Of a DNA stretch of 64,000 bases, positions 1 through 8,864 are shown one piece after another (the stretch's first letter is position 1; each line of letters opens with the position of its first letter). The notes below the pieces were generated by a model that saw only the letters and a list, made by a program, of their open reading frames with translations, was not told the origin of the DNA and searched no databases. This stretch comes from JAPPLB01 sp965206655 (lineage in GTDB: Bacteria > Acidobacteriota > Terriglobia > Bryobacterales > UBA6623). The stretch covers positions 186,001 through 250,000 of the forward strand of contig CBDBKC010000038.1 in NCBI GenBank assembly GCA_965206655.1, in the 5' to 3' direction. A program made the position numbers and the translations under genes.

Positions 1-252
1 CGTTGGATGGACGGCTTCGTCCTAGCCGATCCGGCCAAGCGCTGCGAGCCATTGCCCGCAACTCCAGTCGCCCTACGGGCTCCTTCCGTCGCGGGCAGCG
101 GCCCATGATTCCGGCTTCAAGGGGAACTTCCTACTTTGCTCAATCAGGGGATCTTTCTAAACAACCACCGCCTGAAAGGCGGTGGGTTCATTTACGACTG
201 AAAGTCGGCTTGCGGCTGAAGCCGCCTGAAGAAGCCCCGGCTCAGAGCCGGC
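1..252. other. Non-coding edge with IS200-type right-end hairpins
   Basis: No convincing gene is seen. Around 54-104 an imperfect inverted repeat (TGCCCGC facing GCGGGCA) lies next to the IS200-type element. At 165-185 there is a 9-bp perfect stem, CCACCGCCT, closed by a GAA loop. This matches the hairpin on the far side of the transposase gene at 721-740 and is best read as the subterminal hairpin of that element. A 90-codon open frame across this region has no codon or family support. Confidence 0.4.
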
Positions 253-740
253 TCAAGGCTTGGTGGGCGCTGTGATCTTGAATCCCTCTTCATCCTCGTC
301 CCATTGCTGGCTCTCGATGTAATTCTTGATCGTTTCCTCGTCCACCGTCGCGCAGAAATATCCGCGCGCCCACAGGTGTTGCCCCCAGTATCGCTTCCGC
401 AATTCCCCAAACTCATCTTGCAGCCGTCGCGACGACCTACCTTTCACATACTGCACCAGCTTCGACGGCGCCAACTGCGGCGGTGCCGATACCAAGACAT
501 GCACATGATCCGGCGACACCGCACCCCGAATCACTACGACGTCTCGCGCTTGGCAGCTCTGTCGGATCAGATCCCGTGTCCGCTCCGCCACCCTGCCCCG
601 CAAGACTTTGTAGCGATATTTCGTGATCCAGACCAGGTGATATTTGATGTCGTAGACTGCGTGCGCCCCTCGCCGATATTCGCCCATCCCCCTATTCTCA
701 TCCAGACCCGCTTGAAGCTGACCGCCTGAAAGGCGGTGGG
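165..740 (-). mobile_element. IS200/IS605-family element (TnpA only)
   Basis: A single Y1 transposase gene lies between two copies of the same short hairpin (165-185 and 721-740, core CCGCCT-GAA-AGGCGG). IS200/IS605 elements carry subterminal imperfect palindromes of this kind instead of terminal inverted repeats, and move as single strands. No TnpB gene is present in the window, so this is the minimal IS200-like form. The exact cleavage sites cannot be fixed from one copy, so the borders given are those of the hairpins. Confidence 0.7.
253..687 (-). CDS. tnpA: IS200/IS605 Y1 transposase TnpA
   Basis: A 144-residue protein of normal length for TnpA, the HUH single-strand transposase that nicks and rejoins element ends through a covalent tyrosine-DNA bond. 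The HUH metal site reads HVH at residues 61-63, inside SPDHVHVLVSAPP, and the candidate nucleophile is Tyr123 in KNYIESQ. The KYHLVWITKYR start (residues 15-25) is typical of the family. The frame is intact with no internal stop, so the element may be active. The gene is the only one between two matching hairpins. Confidence 0.92.
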   Translation of the reverse strand: MGEYRRGAHAVYDIKYHLVWITKYRYKVLRGRVAERTRDLIRQSCQARDVVVIRGAVSPDHVHVLVSAPPQLAPSKLVQYVKGRSSRRLQDEFGELRKRYWGQHLWARGYFCATVDEETIKNYIESQQWDEDEEGFKITAPTKP

Positions 741-785
741 TTTAGACCTGGTGATGGAACTAAATTGCGTTGACAGTGAGGGCGC

Positions 786-1898
786 TTACTGAATCCAGCC
801 GCCGCCGACTACCGTGTCATCATCGTAAAAGACCGCGGCCTGGCCCGGCGTTATCGCCGGCTGTGGCTGCTCGAACTCGACCTCGACCGAGCCCGCCGCG
901 CCATTCGAACGCACCTCAGCCCAAGCCGGCTTGAATTGATGCCGGATCTTGACACGTACCCGTAACGACTCGTCGAGCCCGGCGATCGCGATCCAATTCA
1001 GATCCTTGGCTGTGAACGTCGTACGGAGGAGTTCTTCCCGCTTTCCGATGACCACTTTCTGAGACTCGGGCTCGATCTTCACCACATACATTGGCTTGCC
1101 CGCCGCGACGCGTAGCCCGCGACGCTGTCCGATCGTAAAGTGATGGATACCCTTGTGCTCGCCGAGGGTCTTGCCTTCGGTCGAAACGATTTCGCCCCCT
1201 GTTTCGGCTGCACTGCTCGATCCCTTTTGCTCGAGATACAGCTCGACAAATCTGGCGTAGTCGCCGTCCGGAACAAAGCAAATTTCGTGGCTCTCGGCCT
1301 TGCCCGCCACCGGGATGTTCAAGTCCTCGGCGAGCCGCCGTACCTCAGTCTTCTCCATTCCGCCCAACGGGAATACAGAGTGTGCCAACTGCTCTTGCGT
1401 GAGTCCGAACAGAAAGTACGACTGGTCCCGAGAATCATCGACGCCTCGCTTGAGTAGGTGGCGACCTGTCTTCTCGTCAAAATCGACGCGAGCGTAGTGC
1501 CCCGTCGCGACACGCTTCGCGCCCACCTGCTCCGCCATCGTCAGAAACTGGTCGAACTTGACAAAGTTGTTGCACAGAGTGCAAGGGATCGGCGTCCGCC
1601 CCGACAGATAGTCGTTGACAAATGGCTCGACAACTTCCCGCTCGAAGCGCTCCTCGAAGTTGAGAACGTAGTACGGGATGCCCAGATGCTGCGCCACATG
1701 CCGCGCGTCGTAGACGTCGTCGAGCGAGCAACAGCGGCCGAATGATCCCCCCGGCGGAATTAACTCCGGCATGCGGCGCTGGTTCCATAGCTGCATCGTC
1801 ATCCCGACGAGGGGCGTTCCGTCGCGATGCAATAGCCCCGCCACCGTCGAGCTGTCGACGCCGCCGCTCATCGCGACGGCAATCAGGTCCGCAGCCAT
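786..1898 (-). CDS. mnmA: tRNA-uridine 2-sulfurtransferase MnmA
   Basis: MnmA adenylates U34 of tRNA-Lys, Glu and Gln anticodons and replaces the 2-oxygen with sulfur. At 370 residues it has the usual length. The PP-loop ATP site SGGVDSS is at residues 11-17. The two catalytic cysteines are expected in PCTLCN (near residue 105) and in SHEICFVPD (near 205). The tRNA-binding stretch with QSYFLFGL lies between them, and the C-terminal beta barrel ends in VGGGWIQ. The gene stands alone, divergent from the secreted propeller gene that begins 80 bp away, so the two probably share a promoter region. Confidence 0.96.
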   Translation of the reverse strand: MAADLIAVAMSGGVDSSTVAGLLHRDGTPLVGMTMQLWNQRRMPELIPPGGSFGRCCSLDDVYDARHVAQHLGIPYYVLNFEERFEREVVEPFVNDYLSGRTPIPCTLCNNFVKFDQFLTMAEQVGAKRVATGHYARVDFDEKTGRHLLKRGVDDSRDQSYFLFGLTQEQLAHSVFPLGGMEKTEVRRLAEDLNIPVAGKAESHEICFVPDGDYARFVELYLEQKGSSSAAETGGEIVSTEGKTLGEHKGIHHFTIGQRRGLRVAAGKPMYVVKIEPESQKVVIGKREELLRTTFTAKDLNWIAIAGLDESLRVRVKIRHQFKPAWAEVRSNGAAGSVEVEFEQPQPAITPGQAAVFYDDDTVVGGGWIQ

Positions 1899-1978
1899 CT
1901 TTTTATTCTCTCAGACGGCCGGACGTAGAAAGATGCCGTCGATTATGGTCTAATGCCTTTTTCGGGAGGGTTACGTCC

Positions 1979-3046
1979 ATGAAGCGATTCGCCATCAGCG
2001 GCTTTTTTGTCTTTCTACTCGTCATGAGCTGGGTTCTCGGCAATGACGCCGCTACTCGCGCCGCGTCGAAAACCAGCGGCCAGGGCAAGATGACCTTCAA
2101 GGTGCTGTATACATCCAGCCATCTGCCGGCCGAAGCGCAAGTTCCTGACGTGCTCAAGGCCGCGCATGGCGGATTCGCCGTTGATCGCCGCCCGGGCAAG
2201 GGAGAAACCTACTTCGCGCTGCCGGGCGCCGGCATTATCCAGATCAGCTCCGACATGAAGAGCACCAAGATGGTGAAAACTCCGCCTTCGATGAAGGACA
2301 CGAACATGCACAACGCGACCATCTGGTACGCGGACGGCGGCCCCTTCCTCACCTTCCCCGGCAATCAGTCGGCGCAAGTCGTTACCACCACGCTCGACGG
2401 CAAACTCGTCAACACCCTCAAGACTCCCGCGGGCGGAACCGATTTGGGCCATCCCACCCCGAGCGACTACTTCGCCGGCGCGGGCAACTTCGTTCCGACC
2501 GACACAGAGTACCTTGACGGCATGCTCTATGTTGCCACCGGCTACTCGAAACTCGATTACGTGCTCACCGCCAAGGTGTTTAGCACGAACCCCTTCAAGG
2601 CCGAATGGCATGATCTCTCGTTCGGCGGCAAGGGCACGGGCGTCGGGCAGTTCGGAACCGGGCACGGCATCACCGTCCCGGCCGGCACGAAGCGCATTGA
2701 TGTCGCCGACCGGCTCTATTCGGAAATCGATCGCTTCACGCGGCACGGCCAGTACCTCTCCACGGTGACCATGCCTTTGGGCTCTCTACCCTGCGACATC
2801 GACTACCTCGACGACTACGCGATCGTCGGCGCGTTGCGCGGCCCTGATACGAGCAAGGGCGCACCGATTTATATCCTCGAAAACGACAAGCTCATATCGA
2901 CCGTGATGATCAAAGAAGACCTGGGTCTCGAAAAGTTTACCCACATCCACAACGCTGTCCTTCGCAAACACGGCGGCAAATACTATGTGATCGCGGAGGC
3001 TTGGAATCCCGGCGACTTCGCGATCCTTGAACAGGTCGTTAACTAA
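1979..3046 (+). CDS. Secreted NHL-like beta-propeller protein
   Basis: I chose the ATG at 1979 because GGGAGGG lies 8 nt upstream and a signal peptide follows at once (KRF, then about 17 hydrophobic residues, then an Ala-rich cleavage area). The frame stays open 237 bp upstream, but that part is the antisense of mnmA. The mature part of about 330 residues is rich in Gly, Thr and beta strands. It contains GxGxGQFGTGHGI followed by VADRLYSEIDRF, the signature of NHL or PAL-type propeller blades. Such proteins bind ligands or act as lyases, but no catalytic set can be named. The role is unknown; the location is outside the cytoplasm. Confidence 0.75.
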   Translation: MKRFAISGFFVFLLVMSWVLGNDAATRAASKTSGQGKMTFKVLYTSSHLPAEAQVPDVLKAAHGGFAVDRRPGKGETYFALPGAGIIQISSDMKSTKMVKTPPSMKDTNMHNATIWYADGGPFLTFPGNQSAQVVTTTLDGKLVNTLKTPAGGTDLGHPTPSDYFAGAGNFVPTDTEYLDGMLYVATGYSKLDYVLTAKVFSTNPFKAEWHDLSFGGKGTGVGQFGTGHGITVPAGTKRIDVADRLYSEIDRFTRHGQYLSTVTMPLGSLPCDIDYLDDYAIVGALRGPDTSKGAPIYILENDKLISTVMIKEDLGLEKFTHIHNAVLRKHGGKYYVIAEAWNPGDFAILEQVVN

Positions 3047-3231
3047 GAGAAGCGGGAAGGCAAGCCGGGGATCCGGCGGGTATTCGCCGCACTTCACCCA
3101 CGAGCACAATCCACGTGGAGTGCGGTACCTACCTTACTGCTCGTCGCCTAGGGAACCGTGCCCGCCCGGGCCCCGCGGAATGCGGAGCACAAGGCAGCTT
3201 GGACAGATCGTCACATGTGTCTCCCGGCAGC
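3047..3231. other. Convergent intergenic spacer
   Basis: This spacer separates two convergent genes. It contains G+C-rich inverted repeats, such as CGCCCGGGCCCCGCG near 3167, but no stem followed by a clear T-run on either strand. I therefore cannot call an intrinsic terminator. Confidence 0.3.
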
Positions 3232-4659
3232 TTACTCAACGAGCATTGCAGTTCGGAGCAGCGTTTCGTTGTTGGAGTTCTCAATGAAGTTGCTGGACAG
3301 AGTCGCATTGCCGGTGACGCGAATAGTGTCGGCGATAATTCCCGTCCAACCGCCCGTGGCCGTTGTTCCGGCGTAGTCCAGGTGGCCCTTGCTGAAGTAG
3401 AGGAACCCATTCAGCTCGGCGCCGACGTTTCCGTGGATCCTATGCCCCGGGTTGAGTTTGGGAGAGTTACGGCCCTCGAAGAACAGAATGCCTTTGTAGG
3501 GTCCGCTGGTCATGGGGTTCAGAACCGTGTTGCCGCCCCCGACGAAGTCAATCGCGTTCCAGCTATTTGTTTTCGTCGGGTCGCCGGTTGTCGTGTTGTA
3601 GAACATGACGCCTTCACCCGGGCTGCCCGGCAGCCCATCGGTGCCAACTGAGCGAAAGACGGTTTGACTTGTCACCTTGAAGCCGCTGTCAAGAAAATAG
3701 ATTCCGGGGTAGAGATTGAAGGTTCCGCCGGAGATGTCCCAGGCGTTCTTCTTGTTGCCGCCGGTACTGCCGGTGTAAAGCCCCGGATGAAAGTCCCAAA
3801 CGGCGTCCGCGTCCGTGAAACTACCCATGGAAATGGCGGGCATGGCAATCGGGTTGTTTGGGTCGGTGACGTCGTAGACGGTGGTAACCGTGTTCGGAAC
3901 CGTCGGGTCGGGAACGTGAGCCAGCCAGTCTCTCGCGGGTGGGACTCCCGTCGTAGCGGCCGGAATGCAGCCCGCGCAATCTACTCCCCCGTACGAGGCG
4001 ATTCCCGCCGGCCTGGCGTCAAGGACTCCCCCGCCCACCGTGCGAATCGCCTCGGTGAGATCATTTGAGTTGACCTGCACGCCGCAACTCGCGTCCAACG
4101 TGGCTGTGCCGTTAACCTGGAGAGCTCGGCCTTCGGTTGGATTGAGCGCCAAGACGCAGCCTTCGCCGTAGTTCTCCATGCCGGCGACGGCGCGGGCGCG
4201 AACGGAAGCCTGCTCGATACCGAGCACGAGCATAAAGGTCGTGGGATAGTTCCTGGTGATGATGACCTCGACAAAATTGTTGTTACCAACCTTGGCGCCG
4301 CCCAAAGGAGGATTGTTGACCTGCACCGAGATATTCATGCTGTCGGCATTGCCGGCGTTGTTGTCATGGTGCTTGAAGCCATTGAGCTCGGAATCGTCGC
4401 GAGCCGCATCCCTGATGGCGTTTCCGGTTGAACCCAAGACGAGTTCGTGAGCGCCACCCATGGCCGCGGCGTCGGCGGCGAGTTGCATGTGACGTTTTTC
4501 GAACTGTATCCGCCCGCCGTCGAGCACAATACCGGTGAACGCAATGAGCACCGCTATAAGGATCACCAGCATGGGTGCGATCTGACCTTGGCGCTGGGTT
4601 GGGGCGGAGTGAGCGGCGATGGTTAACTCGGGGAATTTAGCAACGTGTCGTGTCGTCAT
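3232..4659 (-). CDS. TadE/TadG-like Flp pilus assembly protein
   Basis: The start is placed at 4659 rather than 45 bp upstream because the Met there follows CCAGGAG by about 10 nt. The product is 475 residues. Near residue 25 it has the Tad N-terminal signature: GQIAPM, a transmembrane helix (LVILIAVLIAFTGIVLDGG), then RIQFEKRHMQLAADAAAMGGA. This is the pilin-like helix of TadG/TadE proteins. The rest is a large extracytoplasmic beta-rich domain full of Gly, Asn and Thr. No other tad genes (tadA, tadB, tadC, rcpA) are nearby, so it is an orphan. The IS1380-type transposase gene lies just upstream and may have separated it from its promoter or supplied one. Confidence 0.8.
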   Translation of the reverse strand: MTTRHVAKFPELTIAAHSAPTQRQGQIAPMLVILIAVLIAFTGIVLDGGRIQFEKRHMQLAADAAAMGGAHELVLGSTGNAIRDAARDDSELNGFKHHDNNAGNADSMNISVQVNNPPLGGAKVGNNNFVEVIITRNYPTTFMLVLGIEQASVRARAVAGMENYGEGCVLALNPTEGRALQVNGTATLDASCGVQVNSNDLTEAIRTVGGGVLDARPAGIASYGGVDCAGCIPAATTGVPPARDWLAHVPDPTVPNTVTTVYDVTDPNNPIAMPAISMGSFTDADAVWDFHPGLYTGSTGGNKKNAWDISGGTFNLYPGIYFLDSGFKVTSQTVFRSVGTDGLPGSPGEGVMFYNTTTGDPTKTNSWNAIDFVGGGNTVLNPMTSGPYKGILFFEGRNSPKLNPGHRIHGNVGAELNGFLYFSKGHLDYAGTTATGGWTGIIADTIRVTGNATLSSNFIENSNNETLLRTAMLVE

Positions 4660-4918
4660 GGCTAATGCTCTCCTGGGCTGAACCGTCTTAGCCAGGATTT
4701 CCATTTTGGCCCTGGCACGGTGAAAGTATACACCCGCGCTGCCCCGAAGACCACGTCTTTCCGCGCTGAACCCTGCACATCACCTCCGGCGGCAGGCCCC
4801 AAAGCCCGTCCGTCCGCTCACAGACGTTGATGGAGCGGGCTGAACGGCACACCGGCCGACACTGCTCCCTGCGAAGCCTTTTCGGAGCTAAAAACTGTTG
4901 ATCCTCGTCCAGGTAACG

Positions 4919-6250
4919 CTACCCGCTCGGCAGCGGCAGCGCCCAGATCCTGTGCAGCATGTCACCGAACAGCCGCCGGTTCAGATGCCCCTCGGCCAGC
5001 AGCAACCAGTAGTAGCGCGCGTGCTTGACCAGCCGGCCGCCGGTCTTCATCAGCCGCTGCTGCAAGCTCGTGAGCGACCAACTCTTGATCCTGTTCGGCA
5101 GTCCGAGCCGCCGCCACAAGTTGCCCAGGTTGTAGGCCAGCACGCTGAGTTGCAGTCGCACTTCGTTGGCCCGAAAGCGATGGCACGAAAGCCGCGTCCA
5201 GTGCGTGGCCTGTTTGCCTTCTTTAATCCATTGCTCGGCCGTGCCGCGCTTGTTGTAGAAGCGCACCACCGACCGGCTTGGCAAGCTCATGTTGGTCACG
5301 ATAAATCCGACCCGCGGGAACAGCTCACCGAGATGATGCTCGACCTTGGCCACGATGCGTCGCGGCTTGGACCAACTCTCCGCCTGATAGCGGAAGCTCT
5401 TGTAGCGCACCAAGGGCTTGCGACCCGGCCTGCCCGGCGGGCGAAACAAGATGTCTTCGATCGCCAATTCCAAGCTCTTGTTGGCCGGAATGCGAATGGC
5501 GTACTGCACTCCGCGTTCCTCCGAAAACTCATAAATCTCCGGCTTGGCAAAGGCCGCATCGCCCCGGAAGGTGACCTGTTTGCCCACAGCCTGTTGGCGC
5601 TTGATCTCGGGCAGCAGCAACTCCTTCCAGTCCTCAGCGCTGTGCACGTTGCCTGGACGCAGCTTCGCCGCCAGGCAATCCCCATGCTGGTTGAACAACA
5701 ACAGCGGGTGGTAGCAGACCGACTCGAAATGGCCGTTGTAGGCGCTGCCCTCTTGCTGGCCGTGGACAGGGCTTTCGGTCGAATCCATGTCGAGCACGAC
5801 GCGCTCGGAGTCGTCTTGCGTCTCGGCTTGCGCCACCAGCTCGCGGTTCACAGCCATCAGCCCCAGCAAGTTCTCCTCGCTCGCCAGCATCTCCGTCTCG
5901 AAGCTCTGCAGTCGCGAGGTCAGTGCCCCGCCGCGATCCCAGTTCCTCTTCGAGCCGATCAAGCGAAACGTCGGGTCAGCCGACACTCGGACGGCGTCAT
6001 TGAGGTCCTCGTAGCCTGCCAGCCGAGAGTAGACTGACTGCCGCAGCAGATCGGCCAGCGGGAACTTCTTGTTCAAGCCTTGCCGTGGGTCACTGAGGTG
6101 TTCGTCGATCAGCTTCCCGAGTCCGAGTCGCTCGTCCAGCTCGCGGACCAGGATCAGCCCGCCGTCGGAAGTGACACGCGATCCTTGGAAATCGACTTTC
6201 AATAAGCCGTTGAAGCTTAGCTGGAACGGTTTGTTTTCTTTTTCACCCAT
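4919..6250 (-). CDS. IS1380-family transposase
   Basis: A 443-residue DDE transposase of the IS1380 group. The catalytic triad is visible: Asp154 or Asp156 in VVLDMDST, Asp231 in FRGDAAFA, and Glu339 in FYNKRGTAEQWIKEGK. The N-terminal TSDGGLILVRELDERLGL and the C-terminal YNLGNLWRRLGLP are typical of the family. The frame is intact. Only one copy is present, so the element borders are uncertain. A weak inverted match (GCCTTT core) lies near 4868 and 6313, but its flanks do not show an equal 4-bp duplication, so I do not assign ends. Confidence 0.9.
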   Translation of the reverse strand: MGEKENKPFQLSFNGLLKVDFQGSRVTSDGGLILVRELDERLGLGKLIDEHLSDPRQGLNKKFPLADLLRQSVYSRLAGYEDLNDAVRVSADPTFRLIGSKRNWDRGGALTSRLQSFETEMLASEENLLGLMAVNRELVAQAETQDDSERVVLDMDSTESPVHGQQEGSAYNGHFESVCYHPLLLFNQHGDCLAAKLRPGNVHSAEDWKELLLPEIKRQQAVGKQVTFRGDAAFAKPEIYEFSEERGVQYAIRIPANKSLELAIEDILFRPPGRPGRKPLVRYKSFRYQAESWSKPRRIVAKVEHHLGELFPRVGFIVTNMSLPSRSVVRFYNKRGTAEQWIKEGKQATHWTRLSCHRFRANEVRLQLSVLAYNLGNLWRRLGLPNRIKSWSLTSLQQRLMKTGGRLVKHARYYWLLLAEGHLNRRLFGDMLHRIWALPLPSG

Positions 6251-6501
6251 TGGGTGTTGATCTCCTCAGCGCCTTGAGTGCTTTCCAACCCGCATAAATA
6301 AAGGCGTCCGAGGCCACCCGATGGTTAGCAGAATCGAAACTAAAGTGGGAATCCGGGCTTAGTGGTTCGCGACGGAAGCTGAGCTACAGAGAAGTACTTC
6401 GTGATCTGTTTCGTGTTCATCGTAAGTCTCGATAACCTACTGAGTCCCGCATAATATAGAGTAACCTTTTGTAATGGAGCGACGTCTTTTGGATATGGGT
6501 T

Positions 6502-7821
6502 CACTACTGTCCGGCTGATAAGCGGTGGGCGGCCTGCAACTGGTTGTAGAAAAGTGGGTTAGGTGTTGTTTTTTCTTGCCGCGATTTGAGCGGCGGTGCG
6601 CCGTTTGAGCGTCATCCGTCCTGAGCCGACAATGGCTCATGAATCTGGGCCGCACCGTATTCGCGCAGTTGATCAGCTTTCTTCCGGATCGCGAGTTCCG
6701 GCGCTGTGTGGCCCGCTACGATGGCGACCGGGGCTCGCGCAGCTTCTCCTGCTGGGATCAGTTCCTCTCGATGTCCTTCGCCCAGTTGACCTACCGCGAA
6801 AGCCTCCGCGATATCGAAGCGTGCCTGCGTTCGCTTGGCGGCAAGCTCTACCACATGGGATTCCGCGGCAACGTCGCGCGCTCGACACTGGCCGACGCTA
6901 ACGAGTCGCGCGACTGGCGGATCTATGCCGATTTCGCTCAGGCCTTGATTCGCATCGCGCGGCCCTTGTATGCCCGCGATCCGATCGGCGTGGATCTCAA
7001 TCAAAGTCTCTACGCTCTGGACTCGACCACCATCGACCTGTGCCTCTCGCTGTTCCCGTGGGCCAAGTTCCGCCGGCGCAAGGCCGCCGTGAAGATGCAC
7101 ACGCTGTTGGACCTGCACGGTAACATCCCCACGTTTATCCGCATTACCGACGGCAAAACGCACGACGTCAACATCCTCGACGAGTTCCTACCCGAGCCCG
7201 GCGCCTTCTACGTTATGGATCGGGCCTACGTGGATTTCGAACGCCTCTTCGTGTTCACCCTCTGCTCGTCGTTCTTCGTCGTGCGAACCAAGAAGAACAT
7301 CTTGCTCCAACGGCGCTACTCGCATCCCGTCGACAAATCTACGGGCGTGCGCTCGGATCAGACCGTCATACTGACTGCCATCGAATCGGCCAAAGTCTAT
7401 CCGGACCCGTTGAGGCGCGTCAGCTACGTCGACGCCGCGACGAACAAGCGGCTGAAGTTCCTGACCAACAACTTCGCGCTCCCGGCACTGACCATCGCCG
7501 AGATCTACCGTTCGCGCTGGCAGGTGGAGCTGTTCTTCAAGTGGGTCAAGCAGCACTTGCGGATCAAGAAGTTCTACGGCGCCAGCGAGAACGCCGTGAA
7601 GACCCAGATTTGGATCGCCGTCTCGGTGTACGTGCTGGTGGCGATCGTGCGGAAGAGGTTGGGCCTGGAGGCGAGTCTCTACCAAATCCTACAGATTCTC
7701 AGCGTTACCCTATTTGAGAAAACGCCCATTTTACAGGCCTTGCAGCCATCAGACTCCCATGAAAACTTACTCGATCACCCCAACCAGATGATTCTATTCG
7801 ACTTCTAACCGGACAGTAGTG
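6502..7821 (+). mobile_element. IS4-family element, copy 1 (1320 bp), inside IS630 copy 1
   Basis: The terminal inverted repeats are perfect over 13 bp (CACTACTGTCCGG and complement). A 9-bp target duplication ATATGGGTT stands at 6493-6501 and again at 7822-7830. The target is codons 7-10 of the IS630 transposase. A second 1320-bp copy lies at 22957-24276 in opposite orientation. Their proteins differ only by Met/Leu near the C-terminus, so transposition was recent. Confidence 0.97.
6639..7808 (+). CDS. IS4-family transposase (copy 1)
   Basis: A 389-residue DDE transposase. Asp128 (YALDSTTIDL), Asp194 (YVMDRAYVDF) and Glu297 form the triad. Tyr290, Arg293, Glu297 and Lys304 make the Y-(2)-R-(3)-E-(6)-K signature of the IS4 family (YRSRWQVELFFKWVK). 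The frame is complete and the element ends are intact, so it should be active. The gene fills the element, with about 137 bp of leader and only 13 bp between its stop codon and the right end. Confidence 0.95.
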   Translation: MNLGRTVFAQLISFLPDREFRRCVARYDGDRGSRSFSCWDQFLSMSFAQLTYRESLRDIEACLRSLGGKLYHMGFRGNVARSTLADANESRDWRIYADFAQALIRIARPLYARDPIGVDLNQSLYALDSTTIDLCLSLFPWAKFRRRKAAVKMHTLLDLHGNIPTFIRITDGKTHDVNILDEFLPEPGAFYVMDRAYVDFERLFVFTLCSSFFVVRTKKNILLQRRYSHPVDKSTGVRSDQTVILTAIESAKVYPDPLRRVSYVDAATNKRLKFLTNNFALPALTIAEIYRSRWQVELFFKWVKQHLRIKKFYGASENAVKTQIWIAVSVYVLVAIVRKRLGLEASLYQILQILSVTLFEKTPILQALQPSDSHENLLDHPNQMILFDF

Positions 7822-7823
7822 AT

Positions 7824-8842
7824 ATGGGTTTTCCAAAAGGCGTGAAGCGAGACTTTGCGGCGCTGGAGAAGCGGCGCATTGAGGCGGTGCGGCTGGTCGT
7901 GAAAGAAGGACTGAGCCAAGCCGAGGCGGCGCGTAGAGTCCAAGCCGCCCAACAAAGCGTCAGCGGCTGGGTACAGCGTTACCGCGAAGACGGCCGCGCC
8001 GGGTTGGCCAAAGCCGGCCGCGCCGGCCGCAAGCCGTTGCTGAGCACCGCGCAGCTCGCCGAGCTGGAAGGGCTGCTGCTCGAAGGACCCGAAGCGCACG
8101 GCTTCCCGACGCCGCTGTGGAGCTGTCCGCAGGTGGCGCGGTTGATCCGCGACCGTTTCGGGGTGCGCTACCACGAAGGCCACGTCTGGAAGCTGCTGCG
8201 GGCACTCCACTGGAGCCCGCAACGGCCGGTCGGCAAGGCCCGCGAGCGCAACGAGGAAGCGATCCGCGCCTGGAAGAAACAGACCTGGCCCGCCATTAAA
8301 AAAAAGCGCAAAAGCAGGGCCGCACGATCGTCTTCATCGACGAAAGCGGACTGAGCCAGAAGCCACATCGCTGCCGTACTTGGGCGCCGCGCGGGCAGAC
8401 GCCCGTACTGCAGTTCAACTTCAACTGGAAGAAGCTCTCGGCGGCGGCCGGAATCACTTTCCACAACTTCTATTTCCGTCTCTATCCCGACGCCATCCGC
8501 GGTCCCGAGGTGATCGATTTCCTCAAGGCGCTGCTGCGCCACATACAACGTCCGTTGCTGATCGTGTGGGATCGCTTGCCGGCGCATCGCAGCGCGTTGG
8601 TGCGCGAGTTCATCGCGTTGTCGCAGGGCCACATCGAGACCGAGTACTTGCCGGGCTACGCCCCGGAGCTGAATCCGGTGGAATACATCTGGGCCTACTG
8701 GAAGCAGCACGAGTTGCTCAACGTCTGCCCCAACGACTACTGGGAGCTCGACGAGCGGGCGCGCACGACTTTGCGCCGCATGCGCCGCAAACGGCGCTTG
8801 ATCGCCGCCTTTTGGAAGCAATCTTCTTTGTCGTTCGATTAA
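7824..8842 (+). pseudogene. IS630 transposase, 5'-truncated by the IS4 insertion; two frames
   Basis: The original start and first seven codons were cut off by the IS4 insertion. The target duplication regenerates an in-frame ATG (codon 8 of copy 2), so a product missing only seven residues is still possible if a promoter reads out of the IS4 element. The helix-turn-helix part (SQAEAARRVQAAQQSVSGWVQRY) is in one frame and the DDE part (FIDESGL, IVWDRLPAHRS, NPVEYIWAYWK) in the -1 frame. The switch falls at AAAAAAAAG (8298-8306), as in copy 2. A -1 shift there gives 339 residues. Confidence 0.85.
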
Positions 8843-8864
8843 CTGAATATTATGCGGGACTCAG

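Larger units (their letters stand above)
6440..8864 (+). mobile_element. IS630-family element, copy 1, split by an IS4 element
   Basis: The ends are perfect inverted repeats of 18 bp, CTGAGTCCCGCATAATAT and its complement, flanked on both sides by TA (6438-6439 and 8865-8866), the target dinucleotide of IS630/Tc1-type elements. Without the inserted IS4-family element and one 9-bp duplication the length is 1096 bp, equal to copy 2 at 56027-57122. The two copies differ at a number of codons, so this family has been resident longer than the inserted IS4 element. Confidence 0.95.

Noticed and set aside
165..740. A TnpB/omega-RNA guide system linked to the IS200-type element
   Set aside because: No TnpB-like gene (RuvC motifs, zinc finger) is adjacent or elsewhere in the window; only TnpA is present.
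4898..6037. Long open frame antisense to the IS1380-type transposase
   Set aside because: It is the shadow of a G+C-rich gene; the Gln/Arg/Leu-rich translation has no domain, while the opposite strand has the full DDE triad. The same holds for frames antisense to copies A and B (15683-16498, 43569-44384).
4868..6313. Borders of an IS1380-family element
   Set aside because: The only inverted match (GCCTTT core) is weak and its flanks GCTC and CCAC do not form the expected 4-bp duplication, so only the transposase gene is reported.
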